Assembly: GCF_020268605.1 (NCBI RefSeq)
Contig: NZ_CP084222.1
Location: 2,790,001-2,854,000, forward strand
DNA from: Arsenophonus apicola
GTDB lineage: Bacteria; Pseudomonadota; Gammaproteobacteria; Enterobacterales; Enterobacteriaceae
Direction: 5' to 3'
DNA: 64,000 nt
A program made the translations under genes and the position numbers. How positions within the stretch are numbered: the first letter of the stretch is position 1; each line of letters begins with the position of its first letter. The notes beneath the pieces were generated by a model. That model did no database searches, was not told the origin of the DNA, and saw nothing but the letters and a program-made list of their open reading frames with translations. Of this stretch, positions 9,663 to 18,372 are shown one piece after another.

Positions 9663-10670
9663 TCACATAGCGGTTTTCGGTTGTTGTTGAGTTACACAAT
9701 GAATACCACCCCCGCCAATAGCGATAGTATCAATATTAACAGTGACAATTTTACGGTTGGGAAAACAGTCCGTTAATATTTCTACAGCGGCTTTATCTGC
9801 CTTTTGATCACCAAATTCTGGCATTATCACTGCCTGTTGACAGAGATAATAATTAACATAACTGGCAGCAAATTCAGGATAGTGCTGACGGTTAACTCTG
9901 ACATTTTGCGGCGTATTTAATATAGTTATATCTTTAATTTTATTCATCGCTATTAAGCTGTCTTGATTCTCTTTGGTAACACGATAATCAAAAGAATAAG
10001 TATCATTTTCCAAGTTAATAATAATACTGTTTTCATTAATAAAACGGGCATAAAAATCGATATGGCCATCGGTAATATTATAACCTTTAATACCTTTTAA
10101 CCAGATAATATCCTTCAATCCTAAATAGATTTTTAACTGATCTTCTATTTGCTGGCGTGTGCAATTAGGATTACGAGCACTATTTAAGATCGAGCTTTCG
10201 GTAAATATCCCTAATCCCGAACCATTAACTTCAATACTGCCACCTTCAATGTTAATATTTGCTTTAATTAGTTGGCTTTTTGTGTAGTCCGCCATAATTT
10301 TGGCTACATGACGGTCAAAATTATGCCGCTGTTTGTTGCCCCAACCATTAAAATTAAAATCGATAGCCACCAGTTGCCCTAAACTTTTATCCAGCACAAA
10401 ATTAGCGCCGCTATCCCTGATCCAGATATCATTAAGTGGTGCTTCAATATAGTTCACCGAACTGCCGAGTAAATTCCATGCAACGGGATAATTTTCAGGC
10501 GTAACCAATAAATTAACCGGTTCAAATTCAGCAATTGCTAAGGCAATATCGGCTAAATTCTGCTGTAGGCTGGCAATTAAGTGTTTTGGCCAAATGGTTG
10601 CAGACATACCAAATGACATCCAGGTGCAAGTATGTGCCTGCGATTCGTGCGGAAAGTAATACATTTTCAC
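9663..10670 (-). CDS. Agmatine deiminase / peptidyl-arginine deiminase family protein
   Basis: 335 residues of the PAD_porph family in the pentein fold. Visible elements in order: PHESQAHTCTWMSFG at the N-terminus, DIWIRDSGANFVL (catalytic Asp region), EGGSIEVNGSG, DGHIDFYARF (catalytic His), and GGGGIHCVTQQQP near the end with the nucleophilic Cys at about 325. All catalytic positions are present, so it should be active. Agmatine deiminases convert agmatine to N-carbamoylputrescine plus ammonia. No second gene for the pathway (N-carbamoylputrescine amidase) is in the window. A TetR gene is divergent from it with a 150-base spacer and may regulate it. Confidence 0.85.
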   Translation of the reverse strand: MKMYYFPHESQAHTCTWMSFGMSATIWPKHLIASLQQNLADIALAIAEFEPVNLLVTPENYPVAWNLLGSSVNYIEAPLNDIWIRDSGANFVLDKSLGQLVAIDFNFNGWGNKQRHNFDRHVAKIMADYTKSQLIKANINIEGGSIEVNGSGLGIFTESSILNSARNPNCTRQQIEDQLKIYLGLKDIIWLKGIKGYNITDGHIDFYARFINENSIIINLENDTYSFDYRVTKENQDSLIAMNKIKDITILNTPQNVRVNRQHYPEFAASYVNYYLCQQAVIMPEFGDQKADKAAVEILTDCFPNRKIVTVNIDTIAIGGGGIHCVTQQQPKTAM

Positions 10671-10818
10671 CTATCCTACTAAAATAATTTAACAAGCAAG
10701 CAAATAGCTAAAATTCACTGTTGTTTAAGATTAATCAGCGAAAAGCCCTTTATTTCTGGCTTAAAAGTAGATAGAGTAATCGGTCTAAAAATTATTGTCT
10801 ACTGTTTTGGAGATCAAT

Positions 10819-11415
10819 ATGGCTGACCAAACGGAAAAACAACGCGCTAAGAAAAAACAGATCATTACCGCCGCCATTCACTGTTTTGTTGAAAAAGGGT
10901 TTCATGCCACTTCAACGGCGGAAATATGTAAAGCCGCTGGCATGAGTCCCGGAAATTTATTCCATTACTATCCAACTAAAAATTCCATTATTGAAGCCAT
11001 TGCTTTACAAGATCAGGCCGATTTTGCCACGCTACTACAGATAGAACAGGCCAATAGTTCGGCCATTGAAACTGTTATTACTATGATGACCAGGCTATTA
11101 CAACTTTATAATGAGCCAACCTATGCTCGCTTAAGTCTGGAAATTATTGCCGAAGCCAGTAGAAACCCGGTAATTAACAGCACTTTTATTGAAAATGAAA
11201 AAATTGTCAGACAACAACTGGTTGATGTCCTAAAGCATGGCGTCAGTAATGGCGAAATTGATCCAAAATTATCGATTGAAAATACTGCTTCCTGGTTAAT
11301 GACCATCGCTGACGGCGCAATCGGACGTGATCTTATGGAGCCAGAGTTTGATTTGGCCAATCGTTTAGAGTCATTTATCTATATGATCAAGAAGATATTG
11401 ATACCAATTAAGTAG
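10819..11415 (+). CDS. TetR/AcrR family transcriptional regulator
   Basis: 198 residues starting at the ATG behind TTGGAGA; an upstream TTG in the same frame is less likely. The N-terminal helix-turn-helix is clear: IITAAIHCFVEKGFHATSTAEICKAAGMSPGNLFHYYPTKNSI, in the standard TetR position at residues ~10-55. The C-terminal ligand-binding half is helical and not diagnostic (TetR_C_6-like). It is divergent from the deiminase gene, which is the usual arrangement for a local repressor and its target. The ligand is unknown. Confidence 0.85.
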   Translation: MADQTEKQRAKKKQIITAAIHCFVEKGFHATSTAEICKAAGMSPGNLFHYYPTKNSIIEAIALQDQADFATLLQIEQANSSAIETVITMMTRLLQLYNEPTYARLSLEIIAEASRNPVINSTFIENEKIVRQQLVDVLKHGVSNGEIDPKLSIENTASWLMTIADGAIGRDLMEPEFDLANRLESFIYMIKKILIPIK

Positions 11416-12010
11416 GAGTTAATAGGATAATTGGCAAGCAAATAAAACTAAGGTATTAGCATGCGATAACTTTGATGTGGGTAATAAATTGACTTTTCAA
11501 TTTAATTTATTGATTAAAAGTGACAATAGATTTTGATGACGATATAAAAAGTTCTCTGATAGAAAGTATGCTCTATATTTTGGTCAAGAAAGTCATTATA
11601 CCAACCATGATTAGAATAAATCTTGAAGCAATATGTACTAGCATGAAACATGAGCCGAAGAAACAATTGCTATTTCCAATTATTGAAATTAGGAAAACAA
11701 AGCGAATGATTTACTCCTCATGTAAACAAATTGATATGGATATCTACGAATATGTTGAGATGTTCTGCAATGTTAAGCATCAGAGCGGTTTCAATAATTA
11801 GCTGTCTTTTATTGAGTATGAAAAGCGATATAAAAAATACTAATAGTAGTCTACTTAAGTAGAAAGAGATTCAACCTAAGCTTTAGAGGAAGAATAAGAC
11901 ATATTAGCAGCAATCTATACAGATGGAATGTGAACTAAACTAAAAACACAGTAGTAAAGAAGTTCGATATTAATAGCTAACAATATAATTCAAGTTATGA
12001 AGAAGACTTT
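11416..12010. other. Gene-poor spacer between the TetR gene and the retron block
   Basis: About 600 bases. A 93-codon plus-strand open frame (11520-11801, GTG start) is present, but its composition is AT-driven, it has no good ribosome site and no recognisable domain. I do not call it a gene. No terminator with a clear stem was found. Confidence 0.35.
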
Positions 12011-12244
12011 TCAAGAAGCAATATGTCCCACTTTTTGTATATTAATAGCTCTAGGACCTTTTGGTTTTTTTTCAACACCGAAACTGACGAGATCTCCTTC
12101 CGAAAGTTCTGTTCCCCCTTTTGGCAATTGATCATAAAAGAAAAATACATCTTTACCTTTAGTCCTTCTGATGAAGCCAAAACCTTTAAAAGGATCGTAA
12201 GTATGTATAACTCCAAACTCACGAGCAACCGTTTCATCACTCAA
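12011..12244 (-). CDS. Cold-shock-domain protein downstream of the retron reverse transcriptase
   Basis: 77 residues from a TTG start at 12244; an ATG at 12271 in the same frame would give 86. The TTG is preferred because AAGGAG lies seven bases upstream and overlaps the last codons of the reverse transcriptase gene, implying translational coupling. The protein is a single cold-shock domain: EFGVIHTYDPFKGFGFI carries RNP1 (KGFGFI), DVFFFYDQL carries RNP2, then LSEGDLVSFGVEKKPKGPRAINI. Such domains bind single-stranded nucleic acid. Genetic linkage suggests a role with the retron RNA or its reverse-transcribed DNA rather than general cold shock. Confidence 0.8.
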   Translation of the reverse strand: MSDETVAREFGVIHTYDPFKGFGFIRRTKGKDVFFFYDQLPKGGTELSEGDLVSFGVEKKPKGPRAINIQKVGHIAS

Positions 12245-13403
12245 GCCAATACTCCTTATTGGTCGGTACATTTAAATAATGAGATTTCATTTTTTTAATT
12301 AGTACTTTTGCTAAAGCGGGGTGAGAGCGCTTTAAAATACCCAACTTAAATATCAGTCTATTATAATCTCTTATTCGACCAATTTTTTGATGGTGCTCTT
12401 TGGGTACTTGCAGTGATTTATTTGTTAATTTTTTCAATTTATAAGCTGTATTATTATCGTATTGGGGCAATACTAATCTAAGCCGTTCTCTTAAATTTTT
12501 GGCTTGAGAGTGATCTAACCTCACCAATTTAGCCACCTTCCCTGAAGTTTTATTCCAAAGCTCATGATATTCTGAATTAGTTTTCCTGTCATTATACTGC
12601 AGCTCACAATTATATACTAACTGCCTAATATAACGCTGCTCTTTTCTCCTTACTTTCGGTTTTTTATGCTCAACCCATAATCCAGTAACTTCAAAACCTT
12701 TATTTGCCTTTCCTCTATATTCAATTTTTGTTTTTTTTGTATTTAATCTCAATTCGTAGGATCTAAACATTGCCACAACATTTTTAATTAAATTAGTACA
12801 CTTAATACTATCTAAATTTTTTTCAGAAGAAAGGGTCACGTCATCAAGCAATCTTGAATATTTAACATCCTTACCCCTAAAGGCTGAAACAAGGCTGTAT
12901 TCTGAATTAAAAAATACTAAATTTGCGAGATAGCTAGAAGTACATCCACCTTGTGGAACACGTCCCCTATAAGTTGTTAATGTTGTTAAAATAGTAGAAA
13001 CATCGTCTGGAAATTTAAAAAAATATTTAAATACAGAAAATACTTTATCAGCTTTTATATTTGTATAAAATTTTTTAATATCGAGGCTAATTAATGTTTC
13101 CGCATGAGAGTGTATCTTAGCGTTCTCAACATAATCCCGTTTAACTTCGGATTTTATTCCACCTTGTAAATATAAAGGATATTCAACTTTTTCGAAAATT
13201 CTTGAGTTAATTCGTTTCTGTATTTTTTTAAGTTCATACTTAGGTTCAAATACTGTTCTATTTTTATTAGCTAAATCATAAGTAGAATAAGATGATTCTA
13301 CCTTATCGGCAATAGAACACAGTAATTTAGGGTGTATACCTAATGTTCTGGCAAGAGCTTCAATAGAAGCAATAGCATTAAAAGGGTAATAAGGCTTATC
13401 CAT
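12237..13403 (-). CDS. Retron-type reverse transcriptase with an LLDD active-site motif
   Basis: 388 residues from the ATG at 13403; a TTG at 13433 in frame lacks a ribosome site. Retron/group-II RT landmarks are in order: LKKIQKRI (~58-65), VENAKIHSHAETLISLDIKK (motif A, Asp108), GRVPQGGCTSSYLANLVF (motif B, ~147-164), YSRLLDDVTLS (motif C, ~182-192), LRLNTKKTKI and FEVTGLWV (retron-like VTGL motif, ~237-244). The usual YADD is LLDD: both metal-binding Asp remain, but the Tyr is Leu. No maturase, endonuclease or integrase domain follows. It lies between a small membrane-protein gene and the cold-shock gene, behind a structured RNA, which fits a retron rather than a mobile intron. Confidence 0.85.
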   Translation of the reverse strand: MDKPYYPFNAIASIEALARTLGIHPKLLCSIADKVESSYSTYDLANKNRTVFEPKYELKKIQKRINSRIFEKVEYPLYLQGGIKSEVKRDYVENAKIHSHAETLISLDIKKFYTNIKADKVFSVFKYFFKFPDDVSTILTTLTTYRGRVPQGGCTSSYLANLVFFNSEYSLVSAFRGKDVKYSRLLDDVTLSSEKNLDSIKCTNLIKNVVAMFRSYELRLNTKKTKIEYRGKANKGFEVTGLWVEHKKPKVRRKEQRYIRQLVYNCELQYNDRKTNSEYHELWNKTSGKVAKLVRLDHSQAKNLRERLRLVLPQYDNNTAYKLKKLTNKSLQVPKEHHQKIGRIRDYNRLIFKLGILKRSHPALAKVLIKKMKSHYLNVPTNKEYWLE

Positions 13404-13436
13404 AAACCACCAATACAAAAAGAAAGGAGTCAATCG

Positions 13437-13628
13437 TTAGAAGTGGTTAAACATCTGCTTAAAGAAGATAACCACTACAGTAACGATCACAGGAATATAG
13501 TCTGATACCAGTCCTATTTTCCGTGAGCTCTGGTCAACTTGTGTTTTTGTCTCGTACTCGGCTTCGAATATCGATTCAGTGTTCTTTGTAATGCGTTTAT
13601 ATTTGAGTGTTAGCTTACGCATAAACAT
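13437..13628 (-). CDS. Small single-span membrane protein of the retron operon
   Basis: 63 residues from the ATG at 13628, chosen because AAGGAG lies just upstream; in-frame codons further upstream have no ribosome site. The first ~42 residues are charged and polar (KRITKNTESIFEAEYETKTQ). A C-terminal hydrophobic stretch, IPVIVTVVVIFFKQMF, should be one transmembrane helix. It ends 33 bases before the reverse transcriptase start and follows the candidate ncRNA, so it is likely co-transcribed. In several retrons the toxic effector is a small membrane protein; by position this is the likely effector, but no homology was recognised. Confidence 0.65.
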   Translation of the reverse strand: MFMRKLTLKYKRITKNTESIFEAEYETKTQVDQSSRKIGLVSDYIPVIVTVVVIFFKQMFNHF

Positions 13629-13737
13629 AAATCTCCTTATTGTTGGTTTAAAATTCGCCAGACCAACCAAAAGAGCCACAGAAATAATTTAATTGACCAC
13701 TGAGCTGACTCCTAACTTATCGCCAGACAACTGTCGC

Positions 13738-13907
13738 TTATTAGACCTATCTATATCTGCCTTCAGCTGAGTTCGAGAAAAATTCCCATAGAACCCCAGG
13801 AGTCCGGTCATGATCCTTTCGGATCGCTCATGTTAGAGAGCATCGATTTTCTGTGTAAATCAACAAATATAAAACACTAGAACCACAAATAGGCGAATAA
13901 CACCTAC
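13738..13907 (-). ncRNA. Candidate retron msr-msd RNA
   Basis: On the minus strand, about 170 bases downstream of a good promoter. A 5' arm TTATTCGCCTAT (complement of 13889-13900) can pair with a 3' arm ATAGGTCTAATAA (complement of 13738-13750) with one mismatch and one bulge, in the places expected for a1 and a2. Between them are a GATTT/AAATC hairpin (13845-13861), GCTC/GAGC (13826-13841), GATCC-GAAA-GGATC with a GNRA loop (13812-13825), and a long hairpin CTGGGGTTC/GAACTCAG with an inner GGGAA/TTCTC stem (13767-13799), a good msd candidate. A TAG with a possible branching G follows the 5' arm. Folding was done by eye only. Confidence 0.6.
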
Positions 13908-13913
13908 GCATAC

Positions 13914-13942
13914 ATGCTAAAACGGCATTCATGCATAGTCAA
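13914..13942 (-). promoter_or_regulatory. Sigma-70 promoter of the retron transcript
   Basis: Minus strand: TTGACT (13942-13937), 17-base spacer, TAGCAT (13919-13914). The predicted start near 13907 lies just before the candidate a1 arm of the retron RNA. Confidence 0.6.
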
Positions 13943-14205
13943 TCACTTATATCCATAATAAATAAATGGATTTTAAAAAATATACATCGATCACATCAAT
14001 AAATTAGGTGTGCGCAAAATCTTTACAAAATACAATTGAAACACTCGAATCAATGTCACAATAATTCAAAATAAACCATAACAACAAAACAAGGATAAAA
14101 AAATTTACAGAAATCCTAATACTCCTGTAAACTTTTTATCTAACCTATTATTAATATATATATATTTAAAATAAAACTTAAACCAAATCAAGTGGTTAGC
14201 ATCTC
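13943..14205. other. Spacer between the retron promoter and ssb
   Basis: About 260 bases of AT-rich sequence, including a TA repeat near 14155-14165. It receives the end of the ssb transcript. No clear terminator hairpin was found. Confidence 0.35.
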
Positions 14206-14751
14206 TCAAAACGGAATATCATCATCAAAATCCATTGGTGGTTCAGCCGGTGTCGCGGGAGCGGTTTTACCGGAATGGGCAGCTGGCGCTGATGCTGGCG
14301 CGTTACCACTAAACTGCTGGCTTGCTTGTGGCTGTTGCGGTTGTTGTGGTTGTCCCCAGCCACTGGCTGGATTATTTTGTGACATACCCTCTTGTGAGCC
14401 ACCACGCGCCCCTAACATTTGCATGGTTCCACCAATATTCACCACCACTTCGGTAGAGTAGCGATCCTGGCCATTTTGATCTTGCCATTTACGGGTTTGT
14501 AGTGAGCCTTCAATATAAACTTGTGAACCTTTACGTAAATATTCACCTGCCACTTCCGCCAGCTTGCCAAAGATCACAACACGGTGCCATTCTGTTTTTT
14601 CCCGCATTTCGCCACTTTGCTTATCACGCCAACTTTCAGAGGTGGCCAGCGTAAGATTCGCAACCGCACCACCATTTGGCATATAACGAATTTCAGGATC
14701 TTGTCCCAAGTTGCCGATAAGTATGACTTTGTTAACGCCTCTGCTGGCCAT
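14206..14751 (-). CDS. ssb: Single-stranded DNA-binding protein
   Basis: 181 residues, matching enterobacterial SSB. The N-terminal OB fold runs MASRGVNKVILIGNLGQDPE through GSLQTRKWQDQNGQDRYSTE. A disordered Gln/Pro/Ala-rich linker follows, and the tail PPMDFDDDIPF is the conserved acidic tip that recruits replication and repair partners. The tetramer coats single-stranded DNA. It is divergent from uvrA across a spacer holding a LexA box, as in E. coli. Confidence 0.98.
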   Translation of the reverse strand: MASRGVNKVILIGNLGQDPEIRYMPNGGAVANLTLATSESWRDKQSGEMREKTEWHRVVIFGKLAEVAGEYLRKGSQVYIEGSLQTRKWQDQNGQDRYSTEVVVNIGGTMQMLGARGGSQEGMSQNNPASGWGQPQQPQQPQASQQFSGNAPASAPAAHSGKTAPATPAEPPMDFDDDIPF

Positions 14752-14944
14752 TCGATACTCCTGATGTATTAATATTTTTGCCTAAATTGAAGTGTCGCTA
14801 GTTTAACATGCGAACACGCTATTGAATATGGAAACCAAACCGTTGCGATTAAGGTTTGCGAAACGCCTTAGAAAATTATACTGCAATATTGCTAAATTTT
14901 TTTAAGTTTGACGATTAAATTGCAGAATATGAACGCCTATACTG

Positions 14945-14964
14945 TACTGTATATTCATTCAGCC
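14945..14964. promoter_or_regulatory. LexA (SOS) box between ssb and uvrA
   Basis: TACTGTATATTCATTCAG with the CTG-N10-CAG core (14947-14962), essentially the E. coli uvrA operator sequence and in the equivalent ssb–uvrA spacer. It predicts SOS induction of uvrA and possibly ssb. Confidence 0.9.
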
Positions 14965-15029
14965 AAAATTGTGTAATAATAAAACGTTTTATTTACTGTT
15001 TGAATGTGTTCTCATCCGGGATGTGGTAT

Positions 15030-17864
15030 ATGGATAACATTGAAGTCAGAGGTGCGCGCACCCATAATTTAAAAAATATCAATTTAATTATTCCTCGCGA
15101 TAAATTGATTGTTATTACTGGGTTATCAGGCTCAGGAAAATCTTCCCTGGCATTTGATACCCTGTATGCAGAAGGCCAGCGCCGCTATGTTGAATCACTG
15201 TCTGCCTATGCCCGGCAGTTTTTATCCTTAATGGAAAAACCGGATGTTGATCATATTGAAGGACTATCACCGGCCATTTCGATTGAGCAAAAATCCACCT
15301 CACACAACCCACGCTCAACGGTAGGTACGATCACCGAAATCCACGATTATTTGCGGTTGTTGTTTGCCCGGGTTGGTGAACCTCGCTGTCCTGATCACGA
15401 TACGCCGTTAGCAGCGCAAACAGTTAGCCAGATGGTTGATAACGTCCTGGCGCTGCCGGAAGGCAAGCGGTTAATGTTGCTGGCACCGGTAGTTAAAGAG
15501 CGTAAAGGTGAACATATTAAGCTATTGGATAATCTGGCCGCACAGGGTTATATTCGTGCCCGCATTGATGGCGAAGTTTGCGATCTCTCCGATCCGCCTA
15601 AATTAGAACTGCATAAAAAGCATACTATAGAAGCGGTCGTTGACCGTTTTAAAGTTCGTGCCGCGCTAGCGCAACGGCTGGCTGAGTCGTTTGAAACTAC
15701 GCTTGAGTTATCAGGCGGTACTGCGGTTATCGCTGATATGGATGACAGTAAGGCAACTGAACTCGTTTTCTCCGCTAATTTTGCCTGCCCAATCTGCGGT
15801 TATAGCATGAGTGAATTAGAGCCGCGCCTGTTTTCCTTTAATAATCCAGCAGGAGCTTGTAGCTCTTGTGATGGACTCGGTGTACAACAATTTTTCGACC
15901 CGGAACGCGTGATCCAAAACGAGGAAATTTCTTTAGCTGGCGGGGCAATACGCGGTTGGGATCGACGTAATTTTTATTATTTCCAGATGCTACAATCGTT
16001 AGCTAAACACTATAAATTTGATGTCGAAGCCACGTTTAGTTCGTTAGATCCGGCGATCAAGCAAGTGATCTTATATGGCTCCGGCAAAGAAGCAATTGAA
16101 TTTAAATATCAAAACGATCGCGGCGATGTTACGGTAAGGTGCCATCCCTTTGAAGGGGTGATCCATAATATGGAGCGCCGTTATAAAGAAACCGAATCAA
16201 TGGCCGTGCGCGAGGAACTGGCAAAATATATCAATAATCGGCCATGTATAGCCTGTCATGGCACCCGTTTACGGCAAGAAGCCCGTTATGTGTTTATTGA
16301 AAATACCACCCTACCAGAAATTTCAGATTTTAGTATCGGCCATGCAATGGCATTTTTCCAAACTTTGCAGCTCAGTGGGCAACGTGCACAAATTGCGGAA
16401 AAGATTCTGAAAGAAATTAACGATCGATTAAAATTCTTGGTCAATGTAGGATTAAATTACCTGACCCTCTCTCGCTCAGCTGAGACCTTATCCGGTGGCG
16501 AAGCGCAACGCATACGGCTAGCAAGTCAAATTGGTGCCGGTTTAGTTGGTGTCATGTATGTATTGGACGAACCTTCGATTGGTTTACATCAACGAGATAA
16601 TGATCGGCTGTTACAGACCTTGCTGCATTTACGAAATTTAGGCAATACGGTTATTGTGGTCGAGCATGATGAAGATGCGATCCGCGCCGCCGATCATATT
16701 ATCGATATCGGCCCGGGAGCAGGTATACATGGAGGATGCATCGTTGCTCAAGGCAGCCTGGACGATATTATTAGCAATCCAGATTCATTAACCGGTAAGT
16801 ATCTTAGTGGTGAGCGCAAAATTGCCATCCCACTCAAACGAGTACCACTCGATGCAGAAAAAATCTTAAAGTTGATTGGTGCCCAAGGTAATAATCTAAA
16901 AAATGTCACACTGGAACTACCTGTTGGCTTATTTACCTGTATTACTGGCGTTTCCGGCTCAGGTAAATCAACCTTGATCAATGATACCTTGTTTCCTATT
17001 GCCCAGCGGCAATTAAATAAAGCTACCAATGCAACCCCGGCGCCTTATACCGATATTGAAGGATTACAATTCTTCGATAAAGTGATTGATATTGACCAAA
17101 GTCCGATCGGCCGAACCCCCCGCTCTAATCCAGCTACCTATACCGGAGTATTTACGCCGGTACGGGAATTATTTGCTGGTGTACCTGAGTCTCGGGCGCG
17201 AGGTTATACCCCTGGACGGTTCAGTTTTAATGTCAAAGGTGGACGCTGTGAAGCTTGTCAGGGGGATGGAGTGATCAAAGTTGAAATGCATTTTCTGCCC
17301 GATGTCTATGTTCCCTGTGATCATTGCAAGGGCAAACGCTATAATCGTGAAACGTTAGAGATCAAATATAAAGGCAAAAATATTCACGAAGTGTTAGAAA
17401 TGACTATTGAGGAAGCGCGTGAATATTTTTCCGCTGTCCCCTCGCTAGCGCGAAAATTGCAAACATTAATCGACGTGGGACTTTCTTATATTCGTTTAGG
17501 CCAATCGGCAACCACTTTATCCGGAGGTGAAGCACAACGGGTTAAGTTATCTCGCGAACTTTCCAAACGCGGTACCGGCCAAACGCTCTATATTTTGGAT
17601 GAACCGACCACCGGTTTACATTTTGCTGATATTCAACAACTGTTGCATGTATTACATCAACTCCGTGATCAGGGCAATACAATCGTGATCATTGAACACA
17701 ATTTAGACGTGATAAAAACAGCCGACTGGATTGTTGATTTGGGTCCAGAAGGCGGTAGTGGTGGTGGTGAGATCTTATTCGCCGGTACACCTGAGCAGAT
17801 TGTAAAATGTAAGCAATCACATACCGGTCAGTTTTTAAAACCGATCCTAAAACGTGGTTATTAA
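15030..17864 (+). CDS. uvrA: Excinuclease ABC subunit A
   Basis: 944 residues from the ATG giving MDNIEVRGARTHNLKNIN, the family start; upstream in-frame starts add ten unconserved residues. Two ABC ATPase cores are visible: Walker A GLSGSGKSSLAFDTL and GVSGSGKSTLINDTL, and two signature blocks LSGGEAQRIRLASQIG and LSGGEAQRVKLSREL. Zinc-finger Cys pairs occur in CPICGYSM/CSSCDGLG and CEACQGDG/CDHCKGKR. UvrA dimers with UvrB recognise bulky DNA lesions and start nucleotide excision repair. The gene appears intact and is probably LexA-regulated. Confidence 0.98.
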   Translation: MDNIEVRGARTHNLKNINLIIPRDKLIVITGLSGSGKSSLAFDTLYAEGQRRYVESLSAYARQFLSLMEKPDVDHIEGLSPAISIEQKSTSHNPRSTVGTITEIHDYLRLLFARVGEPRCPDHDTPLAAQTVSQMVDNVLALPEGKRLMLLAPVVKERKGEHIKLLDNLAAQGYIRARIDGEVCDLSDPPKLELHKKHTIEAVVDRFKVRAALAQRLAESFETTLELSGGTAVIADMDDSKATELVFSANFACPICGYSMSELEPRLFSFNNPAGACSSCDGLGVQQFFDPERVIQNEEISLAGGAIRGWDRRNFYYFQMLQSLAKHYKFDVEATFSSLDPAIKQVILYGSGKEAIEFKYQNDRGDVTVRCHPFEGVIHNMERRYKETESMAVREELAKYINNRPCIACHGTRLRQEARYVFIENTTLPEISDFSIGHAMAFFQTLQLSGQRAQIAEKILKEINDRLKFLVNVGLNYLTLSRSAETLSGGEAQRIRLASQIGAGLVGVMYVLDEPSIGLHQRDNDRLLQTLLHLRNLGNTVIVVEHDEDAIRAADHIIDIGPGAGIHGGCIVAQGSLDDIISNPDSLTGKYLSGERKIAIPLKRVPLDAEKILKLIGAQGNNLKNVTLELPVGLFTCITGVSGSGKSTLINDTLFPIAQRQLNKATNATPAPYTDIEGLQFFDKVIDIDQSPIGRTPRSNPATYTGVFTPVRELFAGVPESRARGYTPGRFSFNVKGGRCEACQGDGVIKVEMHFLPDVYVPCDHCKGKRYNRETLEIKYKGKNIHEVLEMTIEEAREYFSAVPSLARKLQTLIDVGLSYIRLGQSATTLSGGEAQRVKLSRELSKRGTGQTLYILDEPTTGLHFADIQQLLHVLHQLRDQGNTIVIIEHNLDVIKTADWIVDLGPEGGSGGGEILFAGTPEQIVKCKQSHTGQFLKPILKRGY

Positions 17865-18372
17865 TAAGCCATTATTTCCGCTATAGAAAACTGAACAATC
17901 GCCCGGCTCTGCTGCTGGGAGCACTATTGCTCAACATTATTGTTACCAATGACAATCAGAACGGAATATTTGCTATAATAAGAAACGCTTTGTAGTGCTA
18001 GTACCTGCCAGCCCCTTTTCACGCTCTTAATCTGTTTGAGTATCGATTTTGATTGATTGCATAAACGCAAAAATTTCCATCCATTCTATTATTAACACAA
18101 AATTAACAATGTGAACGCGTTTATCAGCAAAGATAATGTTAAGTTTATCATTTTTATTTATCTTGCTTTTTATCCGAGTTTCAAGTGTCAAAGATAAATA
18201 GCGCTTTTCAACTCTATTTTAGCAAACAGTTTATCATTACAGTATTACTCTATATTTAATTAACCCGCTATTAGATTCTGTTAAGACAAAAATTACATTA
18301 TTGAGTGATTGCGTTATCTGGTTAAAAAATTAATAAATACGATAGTTAACACCCACAAAAAGAGAGTGAAAA
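17865..18372. other. Gene-free spacer between uvrA and padC
   Basis: About 500 bases. A GC-richer patch near 17890-17930 could form weak hairpins after uvrA, but no clear terminator, tRNA or conserved RNA was recognised. The remainder is AT-rich and should carry the padC promoter. Confidence 0.4.

Noticed and set aside
11520..11801. 93-codon plus-strand open frame
   Set aside because: No ribosome site, GTG start, no recognisable domain and AT-driven composition; probably chance.
13700..13760. attC-like integron recombination site
   Set aside because: The partly repeated GCGA/TAAG strings near 13720-13745 do not form the R/L box pairs of attC, and no integrase is present; the stretch is better explained as the retron a2 arm.
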